Program-made: the position numbers and the translations under genes
Shown here: positions 6,480 to 14,414 of the stretch, piece by piece
Layout: every line of letters starts with the position of its first letter
Position numbering within the stretch: position 1 is the stretch's first letter
Source of the DNA: JBHIBA01 sp046758845
GTDB lineage: Bacteria > UBA8248 > JACPRG01 > G963555815
Assembly: GCA_046758845.1 (NCBI GenBank)
Contig: JBHIBA010000074.1
Coordinates: 1-16,497 of the forward strand
Length of the DNA: 16,497 nt
Direction of reading: 5' to 3'
Notes under the pieces: model-generated
The model's input: the letters and a program-made list of their open reading frames with translations, nothing else
What the model was told of the DNA's origin: nothing
Database searches by the model: none

Positions 6480-7670
6480 TCACTCTCGGGTTTGACTGTC
6501 ATAGACCTCTTGGGCGGCCGCCACCCCCGCTCCCGGCTGAGAGGGACGGAGACCGGCATCGGTCAACAGCGTCTCCAGGGCCGACAGCAAGTACAAGACG
6601 TTGCGGCGGTTGGAGGCGTAGCCCATCAGGCCGATCCGCCAGATTTTCCCTTTCAGGTGTCCGAGCCCGCCGCCGATCTCGACGTCGAACTCCTCCAAGA
6701 GCCGGCCCCGCATCTTGGCGTCCTCTATGCCTTTGGGGATCCGGACCGTCGTCAGGGTGGGCAGGCGATCCTTTTCCTCAACGTGGAGCTCCAGGCCCAG
6801 GGCCTGCAGGCCCGCTTGCAACGCGGCGGCGTTCAGGCTGTGCCGCGCCCAGCGCGCAGGCAGCCCCTCCTGCTGCACGATCCGAAGGGCCTCCCGCATG
6901 GCGTAGACCATGGCCATCGGCCCCGTGTGGTGATAGGTATGCGCTTCTCCCCAGTATTCTTGGATGAGGGACAGGTCCAGGTAGTAGGAGGGGGGAGGCG
7001 TCTTGCGTTCGGCGATCACCCCCCGCGCCCGGTCGCCCAGCGTCACCGGCGCCATTCCGGGAGGCGCCCCGAGACACTTTTGGGAACCGCTGTAGCAGAT
7101 GTCGATTCCCCAGCCATCCACGGCCACTTCAACCCCCGCCAGGGAGGTCACCGCGTCCACCAGGAGCAAGACGCCGTTTTCCCGGCACAGCCGGCCGATT
7201 TCCTCCATGGGTTGGAGGACGCCGGTGGAGGTCTCGGCGTGAACGATGCCCAGGAACTTGGCGTCCTGATGGGCCCGGAGGGCTTCGCCGAGGGTCTCGG
7301 GGTCAAACGCTTTTCCCCACTCCTGGTCCAACCGGACGACCTGAGCCCCGTAGCGCTCGGCCAACTCGCACATCTGGGCCCCGAAGAAACCGTGGACGGC
7401 GATGATCACCTTGTCACCGGGTTCGATGAGAGTGCCGAGGCAGGAGTCCATGCCCGAAAAACCGGTTCCCTGAACGGGGAACGTCGCCTTATTGCGCGTC
7501 TGGAAGGTGGAGCGCAGGTGGTCGGCCACTTCTTCCATGATTTCCAGGTAGGCTGGGTCCAGATACCCGATCATCGGGTTGTTCATGGCCCGAAGTACGC
7601 GCGGATCGGCAAGGCTCGGACCGGGGCCTAAGAGGACTCTTTCGGGGATTGCTCCGTCGCCATGAACCAT
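6480..7670 (-). CDS. Class V PLP aminotransferase, alanine/serine-glyoxylate type
   Basis: The protein has 396 residues and belongs to the AGXT/SgaA branch of class V aminotransferases, which pass an amino group from alanine or serine to glyoxylate or pyruvate. Signatures are LLGPGPS (13-19), HAETSTGV (144-151), LLLVDAVTSLAG (168-179, with the Asp that holds the PLP ring nitrogen) and SGSQKCLGAPPG (194-205, with PLP lysine K198). The exact amino donor cannot be read from the sequence; S-ureidoglycine-glyoxylate aminotransferase (PucG) is a near relative, but no purine genes are nearby. I prefer the ATG at 7670 because GAGGGAG lies about 10 bases upstream; an ATG at 7691 would add seven residues but has no ribosome site. 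A good promoter lies at 7744-7772. Confidence 0.88.
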   Translation of the reverse strand: MVHGDGAIPERVLLGPGPSLADPRVLRAMNNPMIGYLDPAYLEIMEEVADHLRSTFQTRNKATFPVQGTGFSGMDSCLGTLIEPGDKVIIAVHGFFGAQMCELAERYGAQVVRLDQEWGKAFDPETLGEALRAHQDAKFLGIVHAETSTGVLQPMEEIGRLCRENGVLLLVDAVTSLAGVEVAVDGWGIDICYSGSQKCLGAPPGMAPVTLGDRARGVIAERKTPPPSYYLDLSLIQEYWGEAHTYHHTGPMAMVYAMREALRIVQQEGLPARWARHSLNAAALQAGLQALGLELHVEEKDRLPTLTTVRIPKGIEDAKMRGRLLEEFDVEIGGGLGHLKGKIWRIGLMGYASNRRNVLYLLSALETLLTDAGLRPSQPGAGVAAAQEVYDSQTRE

Positions 7671-7743
7671 TTCAAAAGGTCTCCCTCGCATCCAAACTGC
7701 ACAAAAGCCCGAACGTGACTATTTCTCCAGGAACTCCATTCAT

Positions 7744-7772
7744 ATCATAGCCCAGCGGCAGGGCCGGGGCAA
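7744..7772 (-). promoter_or_regulatory. Sigma70-like promoter for the aminotransferase-tatA genes
   Basis: On the minus strand TTGCCC (7767-7772) and TATGAT (7744-7749) are separated by 17 bases. The -10 box matches the consensus at five of six positions and the -35 at four of six. A start near 7737 would give a leader of about 67 bases before the ATG at 7670. It lies in the 120-base gap after hemW. The call rests on pattern only. Confidence 0.5.
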
Positions 7773-7790
7773 ACGTTTCGGGGTCGGTCG

Positions 7791-8939
7791 TTAGAGGAAT
7801 TTGAGGGCCACGGCGTCGGCCAAGAGCTTCCCTGCGTCGGTCAGCCGGATGCGGCTCCCCCGCCGGAAGAGGTGGCCCGAATTCACCAACTCTCGGAGGG
7901 TTTCGCCGAACGCCTCCAGGGGCCGGCATCCGGTCCGCTCACCGACTTCGGCCAGGTCGACACCTTCCTTCAAACGCAAACCCATCATCAACGCTTCACC
8001 CGCCGCCCGGACGGGCGGCAGCCGCTCCACCTCCTCCGTGGCGTGCCCCCTTTGCAGAACGGAGGACCGATACTCCTCGGGCAGGCGGAGGTTCTTGGAC
8101 CGGACCCCGCCCAGGTAGGAATGGGCGCCCGCTCCCAGTCCCAGGTATTGCCCGCCGGTCCAGTAGGTCGTGTTGTGGCGACAGCGGAAGCCCGGCTGCG
8201 CGTAGTTAGAGATCTCATAGTGTTCGTAGCCCGCCGCTTCCAGCCCTTGCTCCGTTCGGAGGTGCATTTCGGTGAGCTGCTCTTCTCCCAAGGTGAAAGC
8301 CAGGCGCTTGGCAAGGGGGGTGCCGGGTTCCAACGTCAATTCATAGGCCGACAGGTGAGGCGGGAAAATCTCCAGGGCCCCTTCGAGGGTTTCCTCCCAC
8401 TCCTGAAGGGTTTGGTCCGGCAGGCCGTAGATGAGGTCGATCGAGAAGTTCTCAAACCCCGCTTCGCGAACGCATTCCGCCGCCCTGCCGGCCGTGTGGG
8501 AATCGTGGAGTCGGCCGAGAAACCGGAGCTCTGCGTCCCGCAGGGACTGCACGGCCAGGCTCAGCCGGTTTACGCCGGCCTCCCGAAAGGCCCGAAGGCT
8601 CGCTGCGGAGACGGTGCCGGGATTGGCTTCCAGGGTGATTTCCGCGGCCTCGCCGACAGGGAGGTAGGACCTTGCCAGAGCGATGGACTCCGCTATAAAT
8701 TCCGGTGGGGCCAAGGAAGGGGTTCCGCCCCCGAAGAAGATGGATTCCACCGTGAGGGCTTGCCGCCCCGGACGTGGGAGGATCTCTTTCAAGCGTCCTT
8801 TCAGTTCGGCCTTCAGGGCCGTGATATAGTCTTCGAAAAGGGGGGTCGAACCGCGTCCCACCGCATAGGCGTTGAAGTCACAGTAGTGACAGCGGCTTGG
8901 ACAGTATGGCCAGTGGATGTAAAGGGAGAGGGAATTCAA
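7791..8939 (-). CDS. hemW: Radical SAM heme chaperone HemW (coproporphyrinogen oxidase-like)
   Basis: The protein has 382 residues, normal for HemW. The radical SAM cluster motif CPSRCHYCDF gives C13, C17 and C20. FFGGGTPS (about 68-75) and EANPGT are the SAM-binding blocks, and the HemW signature HNTTYW followed by YLGLGAGAHS is present. The C-terminal third is the HemN-C-type winged domain. HemW was long annotated as oxygen-independent coproporphyrinogen oxidase but is now understood as a protein that binds heme and hands it to respiratory enzymes. That role suits a window with a heme-rich respiratory operon. The start is TTG at 8939, because no ATG or GTG occurs in frame between there and the upstream stop and LSLYIHWPYC is the normal family start. 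The ribosome site is weak. Confidence 0.93.
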   Translation of the reverse strand: MNSLSLYIHWPYCPSRCHYCDFNAYAVGRGSTPLFEDYITALKAELKGRLKEILPRPGRQALTVESIFFGGGTPSLAPPEFIAESIALARSYLPVGEAAEITLEANPGTVSAASLRAFREAGVNRLSLAVQSLRDAELRFLGRLHDSHTAGRAAECVREAGFENFSIDLIYGLPDQTLQEWEETLEGALEIFPPHLSAYELTLEPGTPLAKRLAFTLGEEQLTEMHLRTEQGLEAAGYEHYEISNYAQPGFRCRHNTTYWTGGQYLGLGAGAHSYLGGVRSKNLRLPEEYRSSVLQRGHATEEVERLPPVRAAGEALMMGLRLKEGVDLAEVGERTGCRPLEAFGETLRELVNSGHLFRRGSRIRLTDAGKLLADAVALKFL

Positions 8940-9011
8940 AGAATTGCGCTTTCGTCCAGAAGTTTTTTCGTCCCGGGCAGCCTTTCATCTGGGATTCGGC
9001 CCGGCCTCGTC

Positions 9012-9040
9012 AAGATAGAAACGGGCCTGCGAGATGTCAA
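9012..9040 (-). promoter_or_regulatory. Sigma70-like promoter for hemW
   Basis: On the minus strand a perfect -35 box TTGACA (9035-9040) and TATCTT (9012-9017) are 17 bases apart. A start near 9005 would leave a leader of about 66 bases before the TTG start of hemW. It faces away from the bactofilin promoter at 9111-9139. Confidence 0.55.
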
Positions 9041-9042
9041 CC

Positions 9043-9064
9043 GGGACCTGTCTTTCCGGGTCCC
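9043..9064. other. Hairpin in the hemW/bactofilin divergent region
   Basis: The perfect 6-base arms GGGACC (9043-9048) and GGTCCC (9059-9064) enclose a 10-base loop. The inverted repeat begins 3 bases upstream of the hemW -35 box. It may be a protein-binding operator, or part of a tandem structure with the hairpin at 9082-9105. Confidence 0.4.
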
Positions 9065-9081
9065 CCAGGTGCGATGCGGAA

Positions 9082-9112
9082 TCCCCCGAAGTCAGGTCCG
9101 GGGGAACTTTTT
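9082..9112 (+). terminator. Terminator-like hairpin and T-run before the bactofilin promoter
   Basis: The arms TCCCCCG (9082-9088) and CGGGGGA (9099-9105) form a 7-pair stem with a 10-base loop, followed by AC and five T (9108-9112). By shape this is an intrinsic terminator reading to the right, yet no plus-strand gene lies before it and its T-run runs into the bactofilin -35 box. It could shield the promoter from read-through, end a short RNA, or serve as an operator. Confidence 0.4.
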
Positions 9113-9139
9113 GCATTGGGTTTGGAGGGGTGCTATAGT
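9111..9139 (+). promoter_or_regulatory. Sigma70-like promoter for the bactofilin gene
   Basis: TTGCAT (9111-9116) and TATAGT (9134-9139) are separated by exactly 17 bases. The predicted start near 9146 gives a leader of about 88 bases before the ATG at 9234. The -35 box overlaps the T-run of the hairpin at 9082-9112. Confidence 0.55.
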
Positions 9140-9233
9140 GTGAACGGTTGGGATCGGGTACCTGCCAAGCGAGTCAATACGGGCGGACTGGCGGAAGCCC
9201 CTTCAAGAGAGCCAACGGAAAGGAGATATCGGC

Positions 9234-9758
9234 ATGTGGTCGAAACCTTCTACCCGGGATAAACCGTCTGACCAGTCCCCTGCGCCCGCTGTGATGCCCG
9301 AAGAAACCCCGTCTGCGCCCATCGCTGCGCCCCCCAAGGCAGAGCCGCCGGGCAGGATCGGCAGGACGATTGTGGTTCGGGGGGAGCTGAGCGGAGAAGA
9401 AGACCTGATCATCGAGGGCCGAGTCGAGGGCCGGATATCCCTGGAAGGCCATCACCTGACCGTCGGTGAATCGGGACACATCGCGGCGGAGGTCATGGCG
9501 AAAACGGTGACCATCATCGGGCGAATGGAAGGCAATCTGCACGCCAAAGACCGGGCGGAGATCTCCGAGTCGGGCTCTCTCACGGGGGATATTCAGTCTC
9601 CTCGGGTGATCATCGCGGACGGCGCCAATTTCAAGGGCTCGGTGGATATGACCAGCGTGGACACTGTCCAGGCGGCCGCTCCGCAGCCGGTCAAGCGGAA
9701 GGACGCGGAGAGCCCACAAAACCGCCGGACGGAAGGAGCGGCAGCTCAGAAGGAATAG
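9234..9758 (+). CDS. Bactofilin family cytoskeletal protein
   Basis: The protein has 174 residues. A disordered Pro/Ala-rich N-terminus (1-42) leads into a bactofilin (DUF583) core at about 43-143: TIVVRGELSGEEDLIIEGRV, then regularly spaced hydrophobic and Gly residues (GHIAAEVMAKTVTIIGRMEGNL, SLTGDI) that form the right-handed beta-helix. A basic and polar tail follows. Bactofilins polymerise without nucleotide into filaments that place cell-wall enzymes or other machinery at chosen sites. The ATG has a strong AAAGGAGATAT ribosome site. A promoter lies at 9111-9139. No peptidase M23 gene, a frequent bactofilin partner, is adjacent; the next gene is methyltransferase-like. Confidence 0.92.
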   Translation: MWSKPSTRDKPSDQSPAPAVMPEETPSAPIAAPPKAEPPGRIGRTIVVRGELSGEEDLIIEGRVEGRISLEGHHLTVGESGHIAAEVMAKTVTIIGRMEGNLHAKDRAEISESGSLTGDIQSPRVIIADGANFKGSVDMTSVDTVQAAAPQPVKRKDAESPQNRRTEGAAAQKE

Positions 9759-9844
9759 CGCGGGCGGATTTGAGAGTAGGCCGACGGCAACTGCCCCCAA
9801 CGAAGTTTTCCAGCTCGCCGGGATTTCCTTTCCGATAGGGTCGG

Positions 9845-10630
9845 GTGCAAGGGCCCGGGGGAGGCGTGGTTCTGGGCCGCCGAAAAAAAGTCCACAGCTG
9901 GAACGATAAGGTCACCAACGAGTTCTTTCTGTGGAAAAAATTGGTCGTCGAGGAGCGTCGGGCCGGGATTGAGGAACCCGTCCGGCAGGAAGAATCGTTT
10001 CTTTGGTCCTCGATGATTTTCAGCCCCTTCCTGGAATCGCTCAGTCGTTTTGACCGCCCCACCATTCTCGATCTCGGGCCTATAACCAGCCGAAATATCA
10101 ATTTTTACGGCGAACTCGGTTGGAAGGTGCACGTTTACGACATCCTGGGGGAATACCGGGAGGCGGTTGAGGCAGCCAAGGCCAACCCGCCGCAGGAAAC
10201 GGGAGAAGATGAGGAGGAATCTCCCCCAGACCCCATCGAAAATATTCTCAAGCAGTTGAATTACCCGCCGGGTTCGCTCCAAGGAGTCCTTTGCTGGGAT
10301 ATCTTGGACAGGTTTTCTCCGGTCTGGACGCAGGCGCTGATTCGTCGGATTTCATCCGCCCTCGACGAAGGCGGTGTGGTCCTATCCATCTTTGGGTGCA
10401 ACGGTGGGACCGCAGATGACGCTCACCGCGGATTCCGAATCAGAGACGAAAATCACCTGGAGCCTCTTCCGGACACGGGATCGAAGCTTGAGCGTTACAT
10501 CTATGAAAACGGCGAGATTATGAGTCTATTTGGCGATTACAAGGTCTTGAACTTCTACTTGAGAAAGAACCAATTCCGGGAAATTCTTGTCCAGAAGGAG
10601 TGTCGGGCGAGGTTAAGATTCTCTGCCTAG
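9845..10630 (+). CDS. Methyltransferase-like protein of unknown function
   Basis: I do not recognise a named family. The 261 residues have the outline of a class I SAM methyltransferase: ILDLGPITSRN (74-84) in the place of motif I, an acidic VYDI (97-100) at the end of strand 2, GVLCWDILDRF (147-157) in the place of motif IV, and a post-core strand GGVVLSIFG. Motif I reads D-L-G-P-I, without the usual G-x-G-x-G, so SAM binding is doubtful. An acidic insertion (about 115-130, EDEEESPPDP) splits the fold after strand 2. The N-terminal 50 residues are basic and aromatic. The start is GTG at 9845 with a weak AGGG upstream; GTG at 9866 is possible but its Shine-Dalgarno-like sequence is too close. 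It lies 86 bases after the bactofilin gene with no clear terminator between, so co-transcription is likely. Confidence 0.65.
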   Translation: MQGPGGGVVLGRRKKVHSWNDKVTNEFFLWKKLVVEERRAGIEEPVRQEESFLWSSMIFSPFLESLSRFDRPTILDLGPITSRNINFYGELGWKVHVYDILGEYREAVEAAKANPPQETGEDEEESPPDPIENILKQLNYPPGSLQGVLCWDILDRFSPVWTQALIRRISSALDEGGVVLSIFGCNGGTADDAHRGFRIRDENHLEPLPDTGSKLERYIYENGEIMSLFGDYKVLNFYLRKNQFREILVQKECRARLRFSA

Positions 10631-10670
10631 GTCACCCGGCCGTTGGGCGCAGTGTGGATGGCGAGACCCT

Positions 10671-10710
10671 GGCCAAACGGATATCGTCTCTTTCTTCGGC
10701 CCGTTTGACC
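10671..10710. other. Inverted repeat between convergent genes
   Basis: GGCCAAACGG (10671-10680) and CCGTTTGACC (10701-10710) pair with one mismatch around a 20-base loop. It lies in the 108-base gap where the plus-strand methyltransferase-like gene meets the minus-strand cytochrome operon. That position suits a two-way transcription end, but no T-run follows on either strand. Confidence 0.4.
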
Positions 10711-10738
10711 TGAGCGCAGCCGGGGAAACGATCGCAAG

Positions 10739-13408
10739 TTATTCCTCTTCTTCTTCCTCCTCCTCCTCTTCCTCTTCGGTGATCACGCCTTCGGGGATTC
10801 CGGTCACCTCGCCTTTTCCACCGTCAAACCGGAGCAGATAGTCCCGAAGAGCCAGAATTTGCTTCTCCGCGTTACCCTTCCAGACAGTCTGAAGGGGGCT
10901 TTCGCCTTCACTGAAGAAGGTCGGCATCCGAGTCCCTTCCTGGGTCTTCTGAGGGTCTTTTAACCACTCGACGAGCCAGGCCGGACGCAGCCGCTTGCGG
11001 GCGAGCGAGAGATCGGGCGCCAAATCCGCCGCGGCCCTCCCTTCCGCAGTCGCCTCGTGGCACTCCAGACACTGGAAGGTCTGGAAGATGAATTTCCCGA
11101 CCGCTGCGTTCCCCTCGTCCACCGCTCCCTCATCCACAAACAGGTACGGGCTCCCCAGGTCTTCCGTCTCCTGGGCGTTGAAGTAGTTCACCAGGTCGGC
11201 GGCCTCCCGGTCAGTCAGTGCGAAGGTCGGCATTTTGACTTTCAGCCACGGGCGCAGCATAATGGGTTTCTTCAAAAAGCCGAACAGCCACTTCGGCTGA
11301 ACCTTGTCCCCTTCTCCGTTTAAGGGGGGCGGGGCAAGAGAGGGGTCTTTGTAGAACTGCCGGATAAGACCGCCCTTGCGTTCGATGATGTGGCACCCCA
11401 CGCAGTTGTATTTTTCCACCAGGCGACGTCCGCGCTCCAGGGCCGCCTCGCGGGCAGAGAGATGGCGGATGAAAGCGGGGGCCATGTCGTGACTGTCCCA
11501 CTTTCGCAAAAATGTGATCAAGGCATTCGCTTCTTCGTCGCTCAGGTAGAAATTGGGCATCCGCAGATTGATGAGGTCCGTGCTGAAGATCCGCGGATTT
11601 TTCAGCTTGGCAAAGACCCAGGCCCCCCATTCCTCATGGATCCCCGTGACGTCGCCGAAGTCCAGCTCGTAGGGTTTTTTGATGGCAAATCGCGTCAGCT
11701 CCACGCTCAGCCGGCTGAGCTTTTCCGCTCCCTCGATCTTGTGGCACGCGTAGCAGCCGAAGTTTTCCAGCAGCTTGCGGCCCTCGCGGATAACCGCGGG
11801 GTCCTTCAAATGGCCGGCCAGAACCGCGTCGGGTGAAGCCGGTTGCCCTTTCGAGAGGAGGTAAGCGGCCAGGTCCTGCGCCGCTGCGTCGGGTAGCCGG
11901 AGGTCCGGCATGGCCGTGCCGGGGTCGTAGTGCTTGGGATTTTTGAGCCAGTTGACTACCCATTCGGGCTTCACCTTGGCGGCGACTCGGCTGAGGTCAG
12001 GCCCGAAGTCTCCCCCTTTGCCGTCAATGGCGTGACACGCCAGGCACCCCCGAGATTCGAACAGCGCCTTCCCGCGAGCGACCGCCGCCGGGACGTCAGG
12101 ACCGGGGTTGTACTCCAGGGGTCCCGACGGCGGGGCTTTCTCCGAGGCCTTCAGCAGATAGGCGGTAAGGGCTGTGGCCTGCTCCCGAGTCAGACTGAAG
12201 AAGGGCATTCGGGTTTTGGGGAGGTAATCCCGGGGTCTCACAATCCAGGGAATCATCCACTCGGGGCGCAATTTCTGCGACGCCTTCAGCAAGGAGGGAC
12301 CGACCTTGGGCAAATTCTCGTAACCTTTCATCAGGTGGCAGCCGTGGCACCCCAGTTCGATGAAGAGCCGCTGGCCCTTGGACGCGACCGGGGCCGACGG
12401 GATGTCGAGCGTCTGGGTGTGGCATCTCAGGCAGTTGGTCTGGATGGACTCGCCCCGCAGGAGTGGCATTTCCCAAAATTCGAGGTGCTCGCCTGTCTTG
12501 AGGTCGATTCCGTGGGCCTTCGTCAGGCTGTTGAGCGCCTGGCCCTGGCCCCCGTGGCAAAGGGTGCAGCCGAACTTCTCGACCGGGTGTTTGCCCAGGA
12601 GGACCGAGCGTTTCGGGTGACTCTGGTAGGGGGGCGGAAATTCCTCAAACCCGCTGCGGTCGATCCCGAGGTGGCAAGTCTGACAACGATCCACGCTCAG
12701 GACGGGTTCGCCGAAGTTGTTCAGCTCGATGCCTTTGAGAACGACCTGCTTGATGGCCGGAACCCGGCTCCGGATGGTGTCCAGCCGCACCTTGAGGGCC
12801 TCCACCCGGCCAGTCGTCTTGGATTTATTGTTCTCCAGATCTTGGACGGTTCGTTTGAGCTTTGCGATCGCTGCGCGGGCCGCTTTCTCTTGGGCCATCA
12901 GGTCTTCTTCTTCTTTCCCGAGCTTGCCGGACTCGGCCTCGAGTCGCCCGTAGCGCGCCCTCTCGGCGGTCGCTGCGCTGCCCACCTGGACTGCGTGCCG
13001 GAATTCGTAATAGGCCTCGTCTCGCTCGGCGCGGGCGAACCTGTTATCGAGGGAAACCTTCTCGAGCTTTGTCTGGATGTCAGCCAGGCGTCTTTCGGCG
13101 GCGGCGTAAGCCTCATTCGCAGCTAGGCTCTCTTTGGCTTTTTGAATGGCGGCGTTCAGCTTCGCCAGGTTCTCGGAGACCTTTCGAGTCTCCGCGTCGA
13201 GCATCTCGCGCACCTGCGTCTCTTCCAGCTGGTAGAATTTTTGCTGGTAGTCCTTCCAGAGGCGGCGGCCCTGCGGCACCCACCCAGGCGCCCACTGAGG
13301 CGGCCGTCCCCCGACCTCGTCCCAGATGACCCAGACGATGCTGGCCAGCAGCGCCATGCTGGCGACGAAGAAAAAGCGCGCTTTGGAGGTTTGCTCTACG
13401 GGGGGCAT
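10739..13408 (-). CDS. Eight-heme c-type cytochrome with membrane anchor, coiled coil and poly-Glu tail
   Basis: This 889-residue protein is the last gene of the Rieske/cytochrome b operon. A membrane helix at 11-29 (uncleaved anchor or signal) is followed by a charged heptad-rich stretch (about 55-215) that should form a long coiled coil. Eight CXXCH heme sites start at 242, 281, 326, 354, 455, 552, 669 and 780. The first three lie in a module with GKHPVEKFGC and GGQGQAL. The last five head repeated single-heme units of about 75-115 residues, each with a downstream P-x-W-x-x-x-x-L/I element and a Met-Pro (401, 500, 617, 727, 828) that may supply the sixth heme ligand. The last 12 residues are all Glu. 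It probably takes electrons from the Rieske centre in place of cytochrome f or c1. The ATG has GGGTGA 5 bases upstream, 32 bases after the subunit IV gene. Confidence 0.9.
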   Translation of the reverse strand: MPPVEQTSKARFFFVASMALLASIVWVIWDEVGGRPPQWAPGWVPQGRRLWKDYQQKFYQLEETQVREMLDAETRKVSENLAKLNAAIQKAKESLAANEAYAAAERRLADIQTKLEKVSLDNRFARAERDEAYYEFRHAVQVGSAATAERARYGRLEAESGKLGKEEEDLMAQEKAARAAIAKLKRTVQDLENNKSKTTGRVEALKVRLDTIRSRVPAIKQVVLKGIELNNFGEPVLSVDRCQTCHLGIDRSGFEEFPPPYQSHPKRSVLLGKHPVEKFGCTLCHGGQGQALNSLTKAHGIDLKTGEHLEFWEMPLLRGESIQTNCLRCHTQTLDIPSAPVASKGQRLFIELGCHGCHLMKGYENLPKVGPSLLKASQKLRPEWMIPWIVRPRDYLPKTRMPFFSLTREQATALTAYLLKASEKAPPSGPLEYNPGPDVPAAVARGKALFESRGCLACHAIDGKGGDFGPDLSRVAAKVKPEWVVNWLKNPKHYDPGTAMPDLRLPDAAAQDLAAYLLSKGQPASPDAVLAGHLKDPAVIREGRKLLENFGCYACHKIEGAEKLSRLSVELTRFAIKKPYELDFGDVTGIHEEWGAWVFAKLKNPRIFSTDLINLRMPNFYLSDEEANALITFLRKWDSHDMAPAFIRHLSAREAALERGRRLVEKYNCVGCHIIERKGGLIRQFYKDPSLAPPPLNGEGDKVQPKWLFGFLKKPIMLRPWLKVKMPTFALTDREAADLVNYFNAQETEDLGSPYLFVDEGAVDEGNAAVGKFIFQTFQCLECHEATAEGRAAADLAPDLSLARKRLRPAWLVEWLKDPQKTQEGTRMPTFFSEGESPLQTVWKGNAEKQILALRDYLLRFDGGKGEVTGIPEGVITEEEEEEEEEEEE

Positions 13409-13440
13409 ACAGTCACCCGGCTCGGATTCGGTAACGGCTC

Positions 13441-14331
13441 TCAGATGTTAAACCAAGGCGTGACCCACACGTATTTGATGTTGAAGGCGATGCGGAGGAA
13501 CAACTTGATGACCAGGGCCATCATGGTGAGAAAAAGGAAGGCCTTGATCGCGTAGCGAGTCACCCCCACGTTCTCGTAGCCGCCCGTCTTCAACCGGAGC
13601 AGATACCAGAGAACGCCCAGAAAGTAGTAGCCGGAGACGAAAAACGCCCCGGCATGGAACGCGGGTGAAGTGAGAAACGTCTGGACGTTCGCCGCCGGCT
13701 CGCTTTTGAACCCGAAGAGTTTGAAGGGAAGATCGACGTTGGTCAGGGCGACAATCTTGTGGGGGTCCCACTCCTGTCCGGGCAAGAAGAAGTTCCAGCC
13801 GGGGCCCCGGAGGAAAACGCCGTTGATGATGAGAACGATCCACAGGAAGCCGAAGCCGAAGAGGAAAATGGAGACGGCTACCTTCCGTTCCGAGAAGGTG
13901 TAATACCCGCTCCCCTTGGGGTTGATGTCGATGTAGGGAATGAGCATCAGCCCCACGATAATGAGGGTTGGCAGAACCACCCCGGCAATCCAGGGATCGA
14001 AGTAAACCAACATCTCCTGAAGGCCCAGGAAGTACCAGGGCGCCTTGGAGGGGTTCGGCGTGAGGGCGGGGTTGGCCGGCTGCTCAAGGGGCGCATCGAC
14101 CACGACGGACCAGACGGTGAGGAGGATCATGATGCACAGGGCGCAGAGGAATTCGGCCCGCACCAGGTAGGGCCAGACGTGCACCTTGTCCGCCTCGCGC
14201 GAGCGCTTGGCCAACTTCACCTGCCCGACGGTCTGGACGGCCGGGGACCCTTCCGGAACGGGTTTGGGGGCCGCAGGGGCGAGGTGTGCCTTTTCCTCGG
14301 GACTGACCTGCGCCTTTTTCCCTTTCGCCAT
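13441..14331 (-). CDS. Cytochrome b/b6 C-terminal subunit (subunit IV type)
   Basis: The protein has 296 residues and corresponds to the C-terminal half of cytochrome b. A charged Lys/Pro/Ala-rich N-terminal extension of about 55 residues comes first, then about five membrane helices (near 60-80, 112-133, 150-173, 224-246, 262-284). The quinol-site loop reads NPSKAPWYFLGLQEML (93-108): the PEWY motif of bc1 and b6f complexes is APWY here, so the conserved Glu is missing, as I recall for some Bacillus-type and other bacterial complexes. Plant subunit IV has only three helices and about 160 residues, so this version is enlarged, with an insert around 176-220. It works with the upstream cytochrome b6 subunit to oxidise quinol. 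The start is ATG at 14331 with GAGG 5 bases upstream. Confidence 0.9.
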   Translation of the reverse strand: MAKGKKAQVSPEEKAHLAPAAPKPVPEGSPAVQTVGQVKLAKRSREADKVHVWPYLVRAEFLCALCIMILLTVWSVVVDAPLEQPANPALTPNPSKAPWYFLGLQEMLVYFDPWIAGVVLPTLIIVGLMLIPYIDINPKGSGYYTFSERKVAVSIFLFGFGFLWIVLIINGVFLRGPGWNFFLPGQEWDPHKIVALTNVDLPFKLFGFKSEPAANVQTFLTSPAFHAGAFFVSGYYFLGVLWYLLRLKTGGYENVGVTRYAIKAFLFLTMMALVIKLFLRIAFNIKYVWVTPWFNI

Positions 14332-14373
14332 AGTGCCTCACCCGGAGGGGAAGACGCTCAATCCAACCCCCCG

Positions 14374-14389
14374 GATACCCGTAGGTATC
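14374..14389 (-). other. Small hairpin between the cytochrome b6 and subunit IV genes
   Basis: The perfect 6-base arms GATACC and GGTATC enclose a 4-base loop in the 83-base gap between the two cytochrome b genes. No T-run follows. It may tune mRNA stability or translation between subunits, or may be chance. Confidence 0.3.
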
Positions 14390-14414
14390 GACTCCACCAG
14401 GACCAGATTGCGGA

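Noticed and set aside
4959..7631. A very long plus-strand open frame (about 890 codons) antisense to moeA, tatA and the aminotransferase
   Set aside because: It mirrors three well-supported minus-strand genes. Its translation is rich in Arg, Gly, His and Asp with no domain or ribosome site. Long antisense frames are common in GC-rich genomes.
11930..13126. A long plus-strand frame (about 400 codons) antisense to the multiheme cytochrome
   Set aside because: It covers the heme-site and coiled-coil parts of a clear gene and has no recognisable motif or start signal.
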